Source of the DNA: Pseudomonadota bacterium
GTDB taxonomy: Bacteria; Pseudomonadota; Alphaproteobacteria; Rhodospirillales; Magnetospirillaceae
DNA length: 18,527 nucleotides
Reading direction: 5' to 3'
Assembly (NCBI GenBank): GCA_023426365.1
Contig: JAFAAW010000099.1
Location: 1 to 18,527, forward strand
Shown here: positions 1 to 10,155 of the stretch, piece by piece
Numbering within the stretch: the first letter of the stretch is position 1
Layout of the letters: each line of letters starts with the position of its first letter
The notes under the pieces: model-generated
What the model was told of the DNA's origin: nothing
Database searches by the model: none
What the model saw: the letters and a program-made list of their open reading frames with translations, nothing else
Program-made: the position numbers and the translations under genes

Positions 1-705
1 GCGGCCGCCGAAGCCAAGGCCCACCGCCTTGACCGGCTGGCCGGCGAAGCGGTCGCGGAAATGCGCGCTCCATTCCACGTCGAAGCCGCAATTGGCCGGG
101 CGCAACGGCGCCAGGTCCACGCCCGCGCCGGCCAGGATCGGCACCCAGCCGCCATCCGACCCCAGTTGCGGCCACGACCCACCGCCCAGCGCCAGGATGG
201 TGGCGTCGGCGGTCACGGTGTTTTCGCCGGTGGGGGTGGCAAGGCGCAGCCGCCCCTGGGCATCCCAGCCCAGCCAGCGGTGGCGCGCGAACAGGCTGAC
301 TCCCTGGCCCGCCAGCCGGCGCAGCCAGGCGCGCAGCATGGGGGCGGCCTTGAAATCGCGGGGAAAGACCCGGCCGGAACTGCCGACAAAGGTTTCAATG
401 CCCAGTCCGGCGGCCCATTGGCGCTGCTGGTCGGGGCCGAATTCCGCCAGCCAGCGGGCGAAGCGCGGCGCCTGCGCGCCGTAGCGGGTGACGAACAGGT
501 CCAGCCCTTCGGAATGGGTCAGGTTCAGCCCGCCGATGCCGGCGCGCAGGAACTTGCGCGCCGGGGTCGCCATGGCGTCGTACACCCGAACGGCGATGCC
601 GGCCGCCGCCAGATGTTCGGCGGCCATCAAGCCGGCGGGGCCGGCACCGATCACGATGGCGGTGCGCCGGCGGGCGGCGGGCGGCGGGGCGGGGTCAGTG
701 GGCAA
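1..705 (-). CDS. NAD(P)/FAD-dependent flavoprotein, PP_4765-like (HI0933 superfamily), 3' end outside window
   Basis: This is an uncharacterised FAD-binding oxidoreductase; its substrate is unknown. The visible 235 residues begin with a Rossmann dinucleotide-binding fold: hydrophobic strand AIVIG followed by GAGPAG at residues 20-25. The segment ARKFLRAGIGGLNLTHSE comes next and is characteristic of the PP_4765-type branch (TIGR03862, recognised from memory); HI0933 proper has a different sequence here. A second conserved stretch, ILALGGGSWPQLGSDG, lies in the middle of the visible part. The frame stays open to base 1, so the C-terminal part is missing. No ATG precedes the Rossmann motif in this frame. 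The best start is TTG at 705-703, which overlaps the end of the upstream membrane-protein gene by 11 bases and implies translational coupling. Family confidence is high; start confidence is moderate. Confidence 0.85.
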   Translation of the reverse strand, partial: MPTDPAPPPAARRRTAIVIGAGPAGLMAAEHLAAAGIAVRVYDAMATPARKFLRAGIGGLNLTHSEGLDLFVTRYGAQAPRFARWLAEFGPDQQRQWAAGLGIETFVGSSGRVFPRDFKAAPMLRAWLRRLAGQGVSLFARHRWLGWDAQGRLRLATPTGENTVTADATILALGGGSWPQLGSDGGWVPILAGAGVDLAPLRPANCGFDVEWSAHFRDRFAGQPVKAVGLGFGGR

Positions 706-1552
706 GATAGGTCCTGATCTTGGGATGGCGTTCCATATAACCCATCAATTCCTCGCGCGAGGCAAAGGGTTGGTAGCCGTAGAGCGCATCAAGGCTGCGG
801 ACCACGTCCGGCAACAGCGGGGCCGGGCGGGAATATTCCTGGATGAGCGGGCTGGCGGCATAACGTTCCTGTTGCAGCACCGCGATCAGCCAGAACAGCG
901 GCCGCCACCACGCATAGAAGAAGTCGCAGCTTCGGGTGATGTCGGCCCGGCTGCTGCGGGTGGCCAGCAGGGTGAAGAAGTTCAGAAGCTCGTCCAGCTT
1001 GAAGCGGTCGGCGCGCTCCAGCGCCGCGAAGGTGGCGAACTGGCCGTCGGTCCATTCGGGATACGCCGCCGCCACCTGGCCGGCCACCGCCGGGGTCAGT
1101 TCGATCTGGTCCACCACGAACAGCCGGCTGACCACGAACTGGCAGTAATCCGGGCTTTTCACGCAGTTGATCAGCACGCGGTGCGACGCGGACTTCACGG
1201 TCTGGAAATAGGCGCTGCAATAGGTCTGATAGAGATCCAGCACGGCGGAGTTATAGGTCTCGGCCGCGAACGTTTCGGTCGCCTGCGACGATTTCAGGTT
1301 GGCGTCGGCGGCCTTGGCCAGTTCCTCGCGGGAATCCTTCAGCTCGCGGATCTGGACATAGATGGTGACGATGACGCCGCCGAAGGCCAGCCCCGCGAAC
1401 AGCGCATTCACGCTGTTGAAGATGTCGCCGATGGGCTGCGAGCTGATGTCCTTGAGATTGCCGCTCATGGAAAAGAACCAGCCGCCCAGCCAGATGCCCA
1501 GGATCAGCGCGCTGGCGGGCACGATGATCTTCAGCATCGCCTTGCTATCCAT
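695..1552 (-). CDS. Two-helix membrane protein with coiled coil and soluble helical domain, unknown function
   Basis: This is a 285-residue protein I do not recognise with certainty. A transmembrane helix spans about residues 7-28, a second spans about 45-66 (LFAGLAFGGVIVTIY), and a charged, probably coiled-coil helix follows (67-95, QIRELKDSREELAKAA). The remaining ~190 residues look alpha-helical and soluble and include an aromatic-rich stretch near 211-222. Two short TM helices followed by a REL...REEL coiled coil resemble the architecture of proteins annotated as putative phage abortive-infection (AbiC-like) or DUF4760 proteins, but this is only a resemblance. The start is ATG 1552, preceded 9 nt upstream by GGGGGGAG; a TTG 30 bases further out (1582) has no comparable site. 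The gene lies 30 bp after the permease gene and overlaps the flavoprotein gene, so the three probably form one operon. Confidence 0.8.
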   Translation of the reverse strand: MDSKAMLKIIVPASALILGIWLGGWFFSMSGNLKDISSQPIGDIFNSVNALFAGLAFGGVIVTIYVQIRELKDSREELAKAADANLKSSQATETFAAETYNSAVLDLYQTYCSAYFQTVKSASHRVLINCVKSPDYCQFVVSRLFVVDQIELTPAVAGQVAAAYPEWTDGQFATFAALERADRFKLDELLNFFTLLATRSSRADITRSCDFFYAWWRPLFWLIAVLQQERYAASPLIQEYSRPAPLLPDVVRSLDALYGYQPFASREELMGYMERHPKIRTYLAH

Positions 1553-1561
1553 TGGAAAACG

Positions 1562-1569
1562 CTCCCCCC
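1562..1569 (-). promoter_or_regulatory. Ribosome binding site deciding the start of the two-helix membrane protein
   Basis: On the minus strand this reads GGGGGGAG and sits 9 nt before the ATG at 1552-1550. It favours that start over the TTG at 1582, which directly abuts the permease stop codon. Confidence 0.6.
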
Positions 1570-1582
1570 AAATCTTCGTCAA

Positions 1583-2512
1583 TCAATACAACAGGCCGAA
1601 CGCCAACGGCAGCCATGCCAGCGCCACCAGGGTGCTGAGCGCCACGGCCACCGCCGCGCGGTCGGGATGGATGTTGCGCAAGGTGGCGTGAACCACGGTC
1701 ACGGCGGCCATGGGCACCAGGCTTTCCACCAGCAGCACTTTGTGGGCCACCGCGTCGAAGGCGTGCAGCCAGATGCGGTCGATGGCGATGAACGCCGCCG
1801 CCATGGCCGGCCACACCAGGAATTTCCAGCCGAAGGTGAAGGCGGCGAAGCCCCAATCCAGCCGCAGCCGGGTCAGCGACGCCAGCCCCAGGCCGACGAT
1901 CATCATGCCCACGGCGGAAAAGCCGCCGGCCAACAGATCCACCGTCTGCGGAATGGCGGGCGGCAGGCGGATGCCGGCGGCATTGAGCGCCAGCCCCAGC
2001 CAGCAGGCATGCAGGCCGGGATAGCGCAGCACCCGCATCAGCGCGCCGCCCCAACTGGCCTCGGCCCGGGCCACCACGAAATAGCCCATGGAGTTTTCAT
2101 AGGCGGTGAAGCCGAACGACACCAGCACCACATAGGGCAGGCTTTCCGGCCCCACCAGCGACAGGCAGGCGGGAATGCCGAAGAACCCGGTATTGCCGGT
2201 GGCGGCGCTGAAGGTGGCCAGGCGTTCGCGGCCATCCCGCCACAGCCGCGCCGCCATGGGCTGGGCGGCAAACGCCACCAGGCAGGCGGCGGCCATGACG
2301 CCGAAGGGCAGGGCCAGCATGGCCCCTTCCAGCTTGGCGGAATAGAACCCCTTGAACACCACCGCCGGCGACAGCACGAACATGGCCAGCTTGCCGATCT
2401 CGGCGCTTTTCACATGCAGGAAGCGCCCCAGGGCGAAGCCGATGGCGACCAGCAGGTAAAGCGGCACCAGCTTGACCGCAAGCGTGGTGTCGAAGGGAAT
2501 GTCGAAAACCAT
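1583..2512 (-). CDS. AEC (auxin efflux carrier) family transporter
   Basis: This is a 309-residue integral inner-membrane protein with about ten hydrophobic segments, a normal length for bacterial AEC-family permeases (PF03547). These secondary carriers export or import organic acids such as malate or malonate; the substrate cannot be read from sequence. The family hallmark is seen at residues 107-114 (NTGFFGIP, following FSAATG), where bacterial members usually show a Gly/Asn/Pro-rich broken helix. The N-terminus (VKLVPLYLLVAIGFALGR) and the C-terminal VALSTLVALAWLPLAFGLL are typical of the family. The start is placed at the ATG at 2512. The frame continues upstream to 2650, but that extension is Arg-rich, non-homologous in look and crosses the divergent promoter region. 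No strong Shine-Dalgarno is seen. The gene is divergent from the aldolase gene at 2665, which may hint at a shared substrate (inference). Confidence 0.88.
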   Translation of the reverse strand: MVFDIPFDTTLAVKLVPLYLLVAIGFALGRFLHVKSAEIGKLAMFVLSPAVVFKGFYSAKLEGAMLALPFGVMAAACLVAFAAQPMAARLWRDGRERLATFSAATGNTGFFGIPACLSLVGPESLPYVVLVSFGFTAYENSMGYFVVARAEASWGGALMRVLRYPGLHACWLGLALNAAGIRLPPAIPQTVDLLAGGFSAVGMMIVGLGLASLTRLRLDWGFAAFTFGWKFLVWPAMAAAFIAIDRIWLHAFDAVAHKVLLVESLVPMAAVTVVHATLRNIHPDRAAVAVALSTLVALAWLPLAFGLLY

Positions 2513-2650
2513 GGCGCCATTTTCGGTCAGCGATGCCACGCCGTCCAGGGGGCGCGCGCGGTCGCTTTGGAGGTGGCGGCGGCGGTCGCTGCGGTTGGCA
2601 CCTACACGCCGAGGCCGATCCGCGTTAACCTTGTGCAGGCTGGCGAGCAA
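2513..2650. other. Divergent intergenic region between the permease and the aldolase genes
   Basis: This is 138 bp before the ribosome binding site of the aldolase gene. Promoters for both directions should lie here, but I see no convincing -35/-10 pair on either strand. A TTGGCAC followed by CGCC near 2593-2608 has sigma-54-like letters but the wrong GG-to-GC spacing. Confidence 0.4.
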
Positions 2651-2656
2651 GAGGAG
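2651..2656 (+). promoter_or_regulatory. Ribosome binding site deciding the aldolase start
   Basis: GAGGAG lies 8 nt before the ATG at 2665. A TTG at 2662 directly precedes that ATG in the same frame; the spacing and the preference for ATG favour 2665. Confidence 0.7.
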
Positions 2657-2664
2657 CGTGTTTG

Positions 2665-3576
2665 ATGGCCGCGGCGACCAGACCCGAGCGGATCAGGGGC
2701 GTCCTTGCCCCCGTGCTGACCCCGTTCGACAAGGAACTCAACCCCGACCCCAAGCGCTTCGTCGCCTTCTGCCGGGTCCTGACCCAGTTGGGCATGGGGC
2801 TGGCCCCGTTCGGCACCACCAGCGAGGGTAATTCGCTGTCGGTGGATGAAAAGCTGATGCTGCTGGACGCCCTGGCCGCCGGGGGCATCGACATGGCCCG
2901 CGTCCTGCCGGGCACCGGAACCTGCGCGCTGTCCGACACCGTGCGGCTTTCCGCCCATGCCATCCGCCTGGGCGCGGCCGGGGTGCTGGTGCTGCCGCCG
3001 TTCTATTACAAGGGCGTGACCGAGGAGGGGCTGTTCCGCGCCTATGCCGGCGTCATCGACCGGGTCGGCGATCCCCGCCTGCGCATCTATCTCTATCATT
3101 TCCCGCGCCAGTCGGGGGTGCCGCTGTCGCTGTCGCTGATCGAACGCCTGCTCAAGGCGTTTCCCGGCATCGTGGTGGGCATCAAGGACAGTTCGGGCGA
3201 ATGGCCCAACATGGAAGCCATGCGCAAGGCCTTCCCCGGCTTCGACGTGTTCTCGGGGTCCGAGGCCGTGGGGCTGAAGCTGCTGCGCCAGGGCGGCGCC
3301 GGCATCATCTCGGCCAATGCCAACGTGAACGGCGCGGCCATGGTGGAACTGGTCAAGCGCTGGCGCGAGCCCGACGCCGAGGGATTGCAGGAGGCGCTGA
3401 CCGCTTTCCGCGTCGCCATGCAGGATTTTCCCCTGATCGCCGCGCTCAAGACGCTGGTGGCGCGCGCCACCGGCGATCAGGCCTGGCGCCTTACCCGGCC
3501 GCCGCTGGTGGACCTGACCATCGAGGCCGAGGATGCCATGGTTAAGCGCCTGGAAAAGGCCGGCTTCCCGGTGTAA
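2665..3576 (+). CDS. Dihydrodipicolinate synthase/N-acetylneuraminate lyase superfamily aldolase (not DapA proper)
   Basis: This 303-residue cytosolic TIM barrel belongs to the DapA/NAL class I pyruvate-aldolase superfamily. Visible features are the pyruvate-carboxylate loop GTTSE (50-54, where most members have GTTGE), an aromatic PFYY motif (112-115) supplying the equivalent of the relay tyrosine, catalytic Tyr144 in YLYHFP, and Schiff-base Lys174 in GIKDSSG. By ungapped comparison with E. coli DapA (YNVPSRTG), this protein reads YHFPRQSG. The position of DapA Arg138, which holds the aspartate-semialdehyde carboxylate, is therefore Gln149. That argues against lysine biosynthesis and for another pyruvate-dependent aldolase, lyase or dehydratase. 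The ATG at 2665 is preceded by GAGGAG. The gene is divergent from an AEC permease and convergent with the radical SAM gene. Family is certain; substrate unknown. Confidence 0.9.
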   Translation: MAAATRPERIRGVLAPVLTPFDKELNPDPKRFVAFCRVLTQLGMGLAPFGTTSEGNSLSVDEKLMLLDALAAGGIDMARVLPGTGTCALSDTVRLSAHAIRLGAAGVLVLPPFYYKGVTEEGLFRAYAGVIDRVGDPRLRIYLYHFPRQSGVPLSLSLIERLLKAFPGIVVGIKDSSGEWPNMEAMRKAFPGFDVFSGSEAVGLKLLRQGGAGIISANANVNGAAMVELVKRWREPDAEGLQEALTAFRVAMQDFPLIAALKTLVARATGDQAWRLTRPPLVDLTIEAEDAMVKRLEKAGFPV

Positions 3577-3644
3577 GGCGGCCAAGCCCGGGCGGCCGGG
3601 CGCGGCGCCAAATCCGGGCGCCCGCCCCGCCCGCCGGTCCGTGT

Positions 3645-4967
3645 TCAGCCGAAGGGGTCGTCGCACTTGCCGCACATGGGGATGTCGGCCAGTTCGCCGG
3701 TGCGGAAGGCGTCGAGGATGCGGCGGAACTCCGCGCCCTTGCGGATGTCGGCCAGCGATTGCTCGCCGATATGGCCGATCTTCAGCTCGGCGTTGGAATC
3801 ATAGCAGCCGCAGGCAGTGACGGTGCCGTCGCAGAAGATGCCCACCGCCTTGAGGAACACCCGGCACGGCAGGCGGCGCTGGTGGGCCAGGTTCTTCAGC
3901 GACCACACGCCGTGCTGTTCGAAGAAGGTGCCGTGCTGGACGTTGCCGCCGAAATTGTTGGCGATAACGGTATAGACCCGGTCCACCCCGTGCGCGGCCA
4001 GGAAGGCGCGGGTGCGGTCGCGCACCTCGGCCCAATTGTCGCCCGAGCACACCGCCTTGATCATGAAGTTGGTCCGGCCGTCGCGGGTGAGTTCGGACAT
4101 GCGCTTGAGGTTTTCCACCACGCGCTCGAACTTGGCGCCCACATAGGTGGCCTCATAGCTTTCCTTGTCCCAACCGGCGAAGGAGAACTGGATATAGGCC
4201 AGCCCCATCCCGGCCAGCCGTTCGCAGCGCTCCGGCGTCAGCGGGGTGCCGTTGGTGACGATGCCGACCTCCAGCCCCTGGGCCACCGCCTTTTCCAGCA
4301 TTTCGAACACCTGCGGGTGCAGCAGAGGTTCGCCCTGGCCCGACAGGATGTGCAGCTTCTTCACGTTGTTGGCGGCGCATTCGGCCAGCACGCGCTCGAA
4401 CAATTCCGGTTCCATGAAGCCGGAATTGGACTTCCACACCTCGTGGCCGCACATGGCGCAGCGCAAGTTGCAGCGCCGGGCGATCTGCACGTAGACCTCG
4501 ACCGGGGCAAGGTCGCGCGCCTCGGCCCAATCGATCAGCATCTTGCGGGCGGCGGCCAGATCGCGGGCGGCTTCGTCCTTGCGGCCGGCCTCGTCCAGCG
4601 CGATGGCGCGGCAATAGCGGGTGCGGGTGTCGGATTTCTGGCGCACGGCGGCATCCAGCAGGGGCACCGCCTCGGCCGCGCGGTTCTGTTCGACCAGCGC
4701 GCCGGCCAGTCCCATCATGCTGTCGAAATGGCCGGGCGCCATGGACAGGATACGGGCAAAACCCTGTTCCGCCTCGGCCCAGCGTTCCAGGGTCCCCAGC
4801 ACGGTGGCGCGGCGAAAGATGCAGTCGGGGTGGTCGGGGAAACGGGCCAGCACCCGCTCGGCCTCGTCCAGGCGTTGGGCCATGGCCAGGCGTTGCGCCT
4901 GGCTCAGGGCTTCGGCCGGGGTCTTGGGGCGCGGCGGTGCGGCAATGGTCTTGGTGCGGCGGCTCAT
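3645..4967 (-). CDS. TPR-repeat radical SAM/SPASM protein
   Basis: This 440-residue cytosolic protein is a fusion. Residues about 15-150 form TPR-like helical pairs (for example AQRLDEAERVLARFPDHPD, then a WAEAEQGFARIL repeat and an AAEAVPLLDAA repeat). A radical SAM core begins at about 155, with the CxxxCxxC cluster motif at Cys166, Cys170 and Cys173 and the SAM-contacting GQGEP at 210-214. A C-terminal SPASM/twitch-type domain carries Cys368, Cys379, Cys386, Cys388, Cys432 and Cys435, which can hold at least one auxiliary Fe-S cluster. Such proteins usually modify peptides or proteins, or are glycan- or cofactor-related maturases; the TPR part probably recruits the target. I see no candidate RiPP precursor beside it, so the substrate is unknown. 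The ATG at 4967 is the first good start, with a weak Shine-Dalgarno. The gene is convergent with the aldolase and divergent from the hybrid kinase. Confidence 0.92.
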   Translation of the reverse strand: MSRRTKTIAAPPRPKTPAEALSQAQRLAMAQRLDEAERVLARFPDHPDCIFRRATVLGTLERWAEAEQGFARILSMAPGHFDSMMGLAGALVEQNRAAEAVPLLDAAVRQKSDTRTRYCRAIALDEAGRKDEAARDLAAARKMLIDWAEARDLAPVEVYVQIARRCNLRCAMCGHEVWKSNSGFMEPELFERVLAECAANNVKKLHILSGQGEPLLHPQVFEMLEKAVAQGLEVGIVTNGTPLTPERCERLAGMGLAYIQFSFAGWDKESYEATYVGAKFERVVENLKRMSELTRDGRTNFMIKAVCSGDNWAEVRDRTRAFLAAHGVDRVYTVIANNFGGNVQHGTFFEQHGVWSLKNLAHQRRLPCRVFLKAVGIFCDGTVTACGCYDSNAELKIGHIGEQSLADIRKGAEFRRILDAFRTGELADIPMCGKCDDPFG

Positions 4968-5086
4968 CTGGGGGTCCGTGCAACGGGCGGGGCGGCGGGC
5001 ATCCTAGCAAACGCCCCAGCCTTCTGGGTATGGCCTTGCGATATTGTCGGGCCGTGGGCCATGGGGCATATTAAGGCGGGCATACC

Positions 5087-5094
5087 GGGGGGAG
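5087..5094 (+). promoter_or_regulatory. Ribosome binding site supporting a TTG start of the hybrid kinase
   Basis: GGGGGAGG-type purine tract 9 nt before TTG 5104. No other in-frame start before the first membrane helix has a comparable site. Confidence 0.5.
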
Positions 5095-5103
5095 GCCGGA
5101 GCT

Positions 5104-8673
<3,570 letters not shown>

Positions 8674-8735
8674 GGCGACGCGCGGCACATTTGCGGGGTG
8701 TTGGTCCGGCGAGGGCCGCTGATTTTGGGCCTTGT

Positions 8736-9377
8736 TCAGCCCTGTGGCGGCGCCGCCTTCTTCTTGGCGAGGCGGATTTTGGCGGCATTTCGCTGATTGG
8801 CGATGCGGCCAAGGGCGTACCGGATGGGCAGATCGTCGAAGGTGTCCGGGTCGTAGTCGTCGAACCAGTCCACCATTTCGGCATGGTCGGGATGGTCTGG
8901 ATCGGCCAAGGCGGAGAGGATTTCGTAGAACCCGGGGAGGCCGCCGCAATCCTCCGGGGGAGCGTTTTGCGCGCCGCCGATATAGCGCGGATAGGAACGG
9001 TCGGGATCGCCCTGTCGGATATCGGTCACCGTGAGACGATGCTCCCACGAATCGCCGAAATCGTAGAGATAGTGGATGGTGGTGCTCCCGGGGCACACCA
9101 CGTCTCGCAGGCGCACTTTGGCGGCCTCAAGGCGCGGTTCGGTTCCCCAATCCTCGTCCGCGGGCAATCCATATCGCCGCTCGCCGATGGTGAATTCCCA
9201 AAGATGGCAATCGAACCATCCCATGACGGCCTGGATGACGTCGTGAAGGGCTTTGAGGGTGATCGAGGTCGGCACCTCGACCTCGCGCCAGATCAGCGGA
9301 TCGCTGCCCGCCAGTTCGATGCGGATGCTGGCGATCTCGTTGAAGCTTTCGAAGGCGGATTTGGGTGAGCGGCTCAT
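8736..9377 (-). CDS. Plasmid pRiA4b ORF-3 family protein
   Basis: This 213-residue protein matches the pRiA4b ORF-3-like family (PF07929). Recognisable elements in order are an N-terminal SIRIELAGSDPLIWREVEVP strand region, then LKALHDVIQAVMGWFDCHLWEF, then HYLYDFGDSWEHRLTV, and a CGGLPGFYEIL segment followed by an acidic PDHPDHAEMVDWFDDYDPDTFD stretch. The short C-terminal tail is basic (AKIRLAKKKAA). The biochemical function of the family is not established, though members often occur near transposases and on plasmids. The start chosen is ATG 9377, whose ATGA overlaps the stop of an upstream frame resembling an IS66 transposase C-terminus. An alternative ATG at 9413 lies inside that frame. 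The gene is convergent with the hybrid kinase gene, 62 bp away, and is probably a mobile-element passenger. Confidence 0.85.
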   Translation of the reverse strand: MSRSPKSAFESFNEIASIRIELAGSDPLIWREVEVPTSITLKALHDVIQAVMGWFDCHLWEFTIGERRYGLPADEDWGTEPRLEAAKVRLRDVVCPGSTTIHYLYDFGDSWEHRLTVTDIRQGDPDRSYPRYIGGAQNAPPEDCGGLPGFYEILSALADPDHPDHAEMVDWFDDYDPDTFDDLPIRYALGRIANQRNAAKIRLAKKKAAPPQG

Positions 9378-9601
9378 ATCGGCAGTGTGCCAGTTTTGCC
9401 TTTCCGGTTCCATGGCAGCAATTCGCCCATGCGGCGGTCGGACTCCGCAGCCAGATCCACCTCGCCCCGGCCGGGCATCGGGCTGGACCGGCATGGGCGC
9501 TTGATGGTCTGGCGGATCGGGTCACGCCCATTGTGACCCGTGCGCTCCGCGTCCAGTGCCATAGGCGGGCAGGGGCGAAGCCCAAGGGCGGCGCCGGCCA
9601 C
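9374..9601 (-). pseudogene. Possible IS66-family transposase (TnpC) C-terminal remnant
   Basis: A short frame, open from GTG 9601 to TGA 9374, encodes a tail reading SDRRMGELLPWNRKG (ELLPWN at 9424-9407). IS66 TnpC proteins commonly end with a short C-terminal element of the form HPxxRxxELLPWN, so this looks like such an end. The upstream ~45 residues are Arg/Pro-rich and show none of the expected IS66 landmarks (the NRKNALFAGS-like region), so any transposase body has been lost or scrambled. The stop overlaps the pRiA4b ORF-3-like start as ATGA, the coupling seen between genes in IS66-type operons. No terminal inverted repeats were found. The match is short; chance similarity is possible. 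Confidence 0.3.
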
Positions 9602-9636
9602 GAGGAGCCGTCGGCTCGGCCGCGCGGAGGCGCCGG

Positions 9637-10044
9637 TTATACGCCGATTTCGGCCTGGCTCATCACCCGCACGATTTTGTCCTTGAGGGCCGGCGGCAGC
9701 ACCGGCTTGGCCAGGAAGGCGTTGATGGACAATTCCTTGGCGCGGGCCACGGTGGTGGCGTCGGTGTGGGCGGTCAGCATGATCACCGGGGTATGGGAAA
9801 CCGCCGGGGTGGTCCGCAACTGGCGCACGAAGCCAAAGCCGTCCACGGGGCGCATCTGAATGTCGCAGATGACCAGATCGGGGGCTTCGCGCACCACCAC
9901 GTCCAGGCCGGAATTGCCGTCATGGGCCTCAAGCACGGTGCCAAGGCCCAGTTGCATCAGCATCTTCTTGACGATGGTCCGAACGAATTCCTGGTCGTCG
10001 ATAACCAGAACCTTCAGCGACGCAAGGTCGACGCCGTCCGACAT
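9637..10044 (-). CDS. Single-domain CheY-like response regulator
   Basis: A 135-residue receiver domain with nothing attached. It has the full set of active-site residues: acidic pair Asp16-Asp17 in VLVIDDQ, phospho-acceptor Asp61 in LVICDIQM, Thr91 in IMLTAH and Lys113 in FLAKP. It should therefore accept a phosphoryl group and signal by protein-protein contact. The start at ATG 10044 is preceded 9 nt upstream by GGGGG (10058-10054); a longer open frame to 10104 crosses the iorB terminator and is not credible. The gene is monocistronic, lying between the iorAB terminator and the pRiA4b-like gene. The hybrid kinase with its HPt, about 1 kb away in the opposite direction, is the nearest possible phosphodonor (inference). 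It is not a flagellar cheY by context, since no chemotaxis genes are present. Confidence 0.9.
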   Translation of the reverse strand: MSDGVDLASLKVLVIDDQEFVRTIVKKMLMQLGLGTVLEAHDGNSGLDVVVREAPDLVICDIQMRPVDGFGFVRQLRTTPAVSHTPVIMLTAHTDATTVARAKELSINAFLAKPVLPPALKDKIVRVMSQAEIGV

Positions 10045-10076
10045 GCCTGATTTCCCCCTGGGTAATGTTTCCCCTA

Positions 10077-10104
10077 ATACTAGCAGAAGCCTTTGCAAAA
10101 GCAA
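10077..10104 (-). promoter_or_regulatory. Possible sigma-70-type promoter of the response regulator
   Basis: On the minus strand, TTGCTT (10104-10099) and TAGTAT (10082-10077) are separated by 16 bp. The -10 matches TATAAT at five of six positions; the -35 is weak. Transcription would begin near 10070, about 26 nt before the ATG. It overlaps the T-rich tail of the iorB terminator. Confidence 0.35.
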
Positions 10105-10130
10105 AAGGGGAGGTGGTCAGCCTCCCCTTT
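10099..10130 (-). terminator. Rho-independent terminator of the iorAB operon
   Basis: A perfect 10-bp stem (10104-10113 with 10121-10130, AAAGGGGAGG/CCTCCCCTTT) encloses a 7-nt loop. On the minus strand the stem is followed by TTTTGCTTTTG, a T-rich tail, 26 bp after the iorB stop. It separates iorAB from the response regulator. The opposite strand has a weaker T tail and no gene to terminate. Confidence 0.8.
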
Positions 10131-10155
10131 CCTTAAGCATAATCGGGCAAAGACC

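Noticed and set aside
488..2665. Plus-strand open frame of 725 codons opposite the permease and membrane-protein genes
   Set aside because: It is an antisense frame to three genes with family motifs or ribosome sites; its product is Gly/Gln/His/Arg-rich low complexity, as expected from the complement of GC-rich coding DNA.
3586..3601. GC hairpin between the convergent aldolase and radical SAM genes
   Set aside because: The 6-bp stem with a 4-nt loop lacks a T tract on either strand and such stems are common by chance in this GC-rich DNA.
5036..5074. TTGCGA and TATTAA as a promoter for the hybrid kinase
   Set aside because: They are 27 bp apart, far from the 16-18 bp needed.
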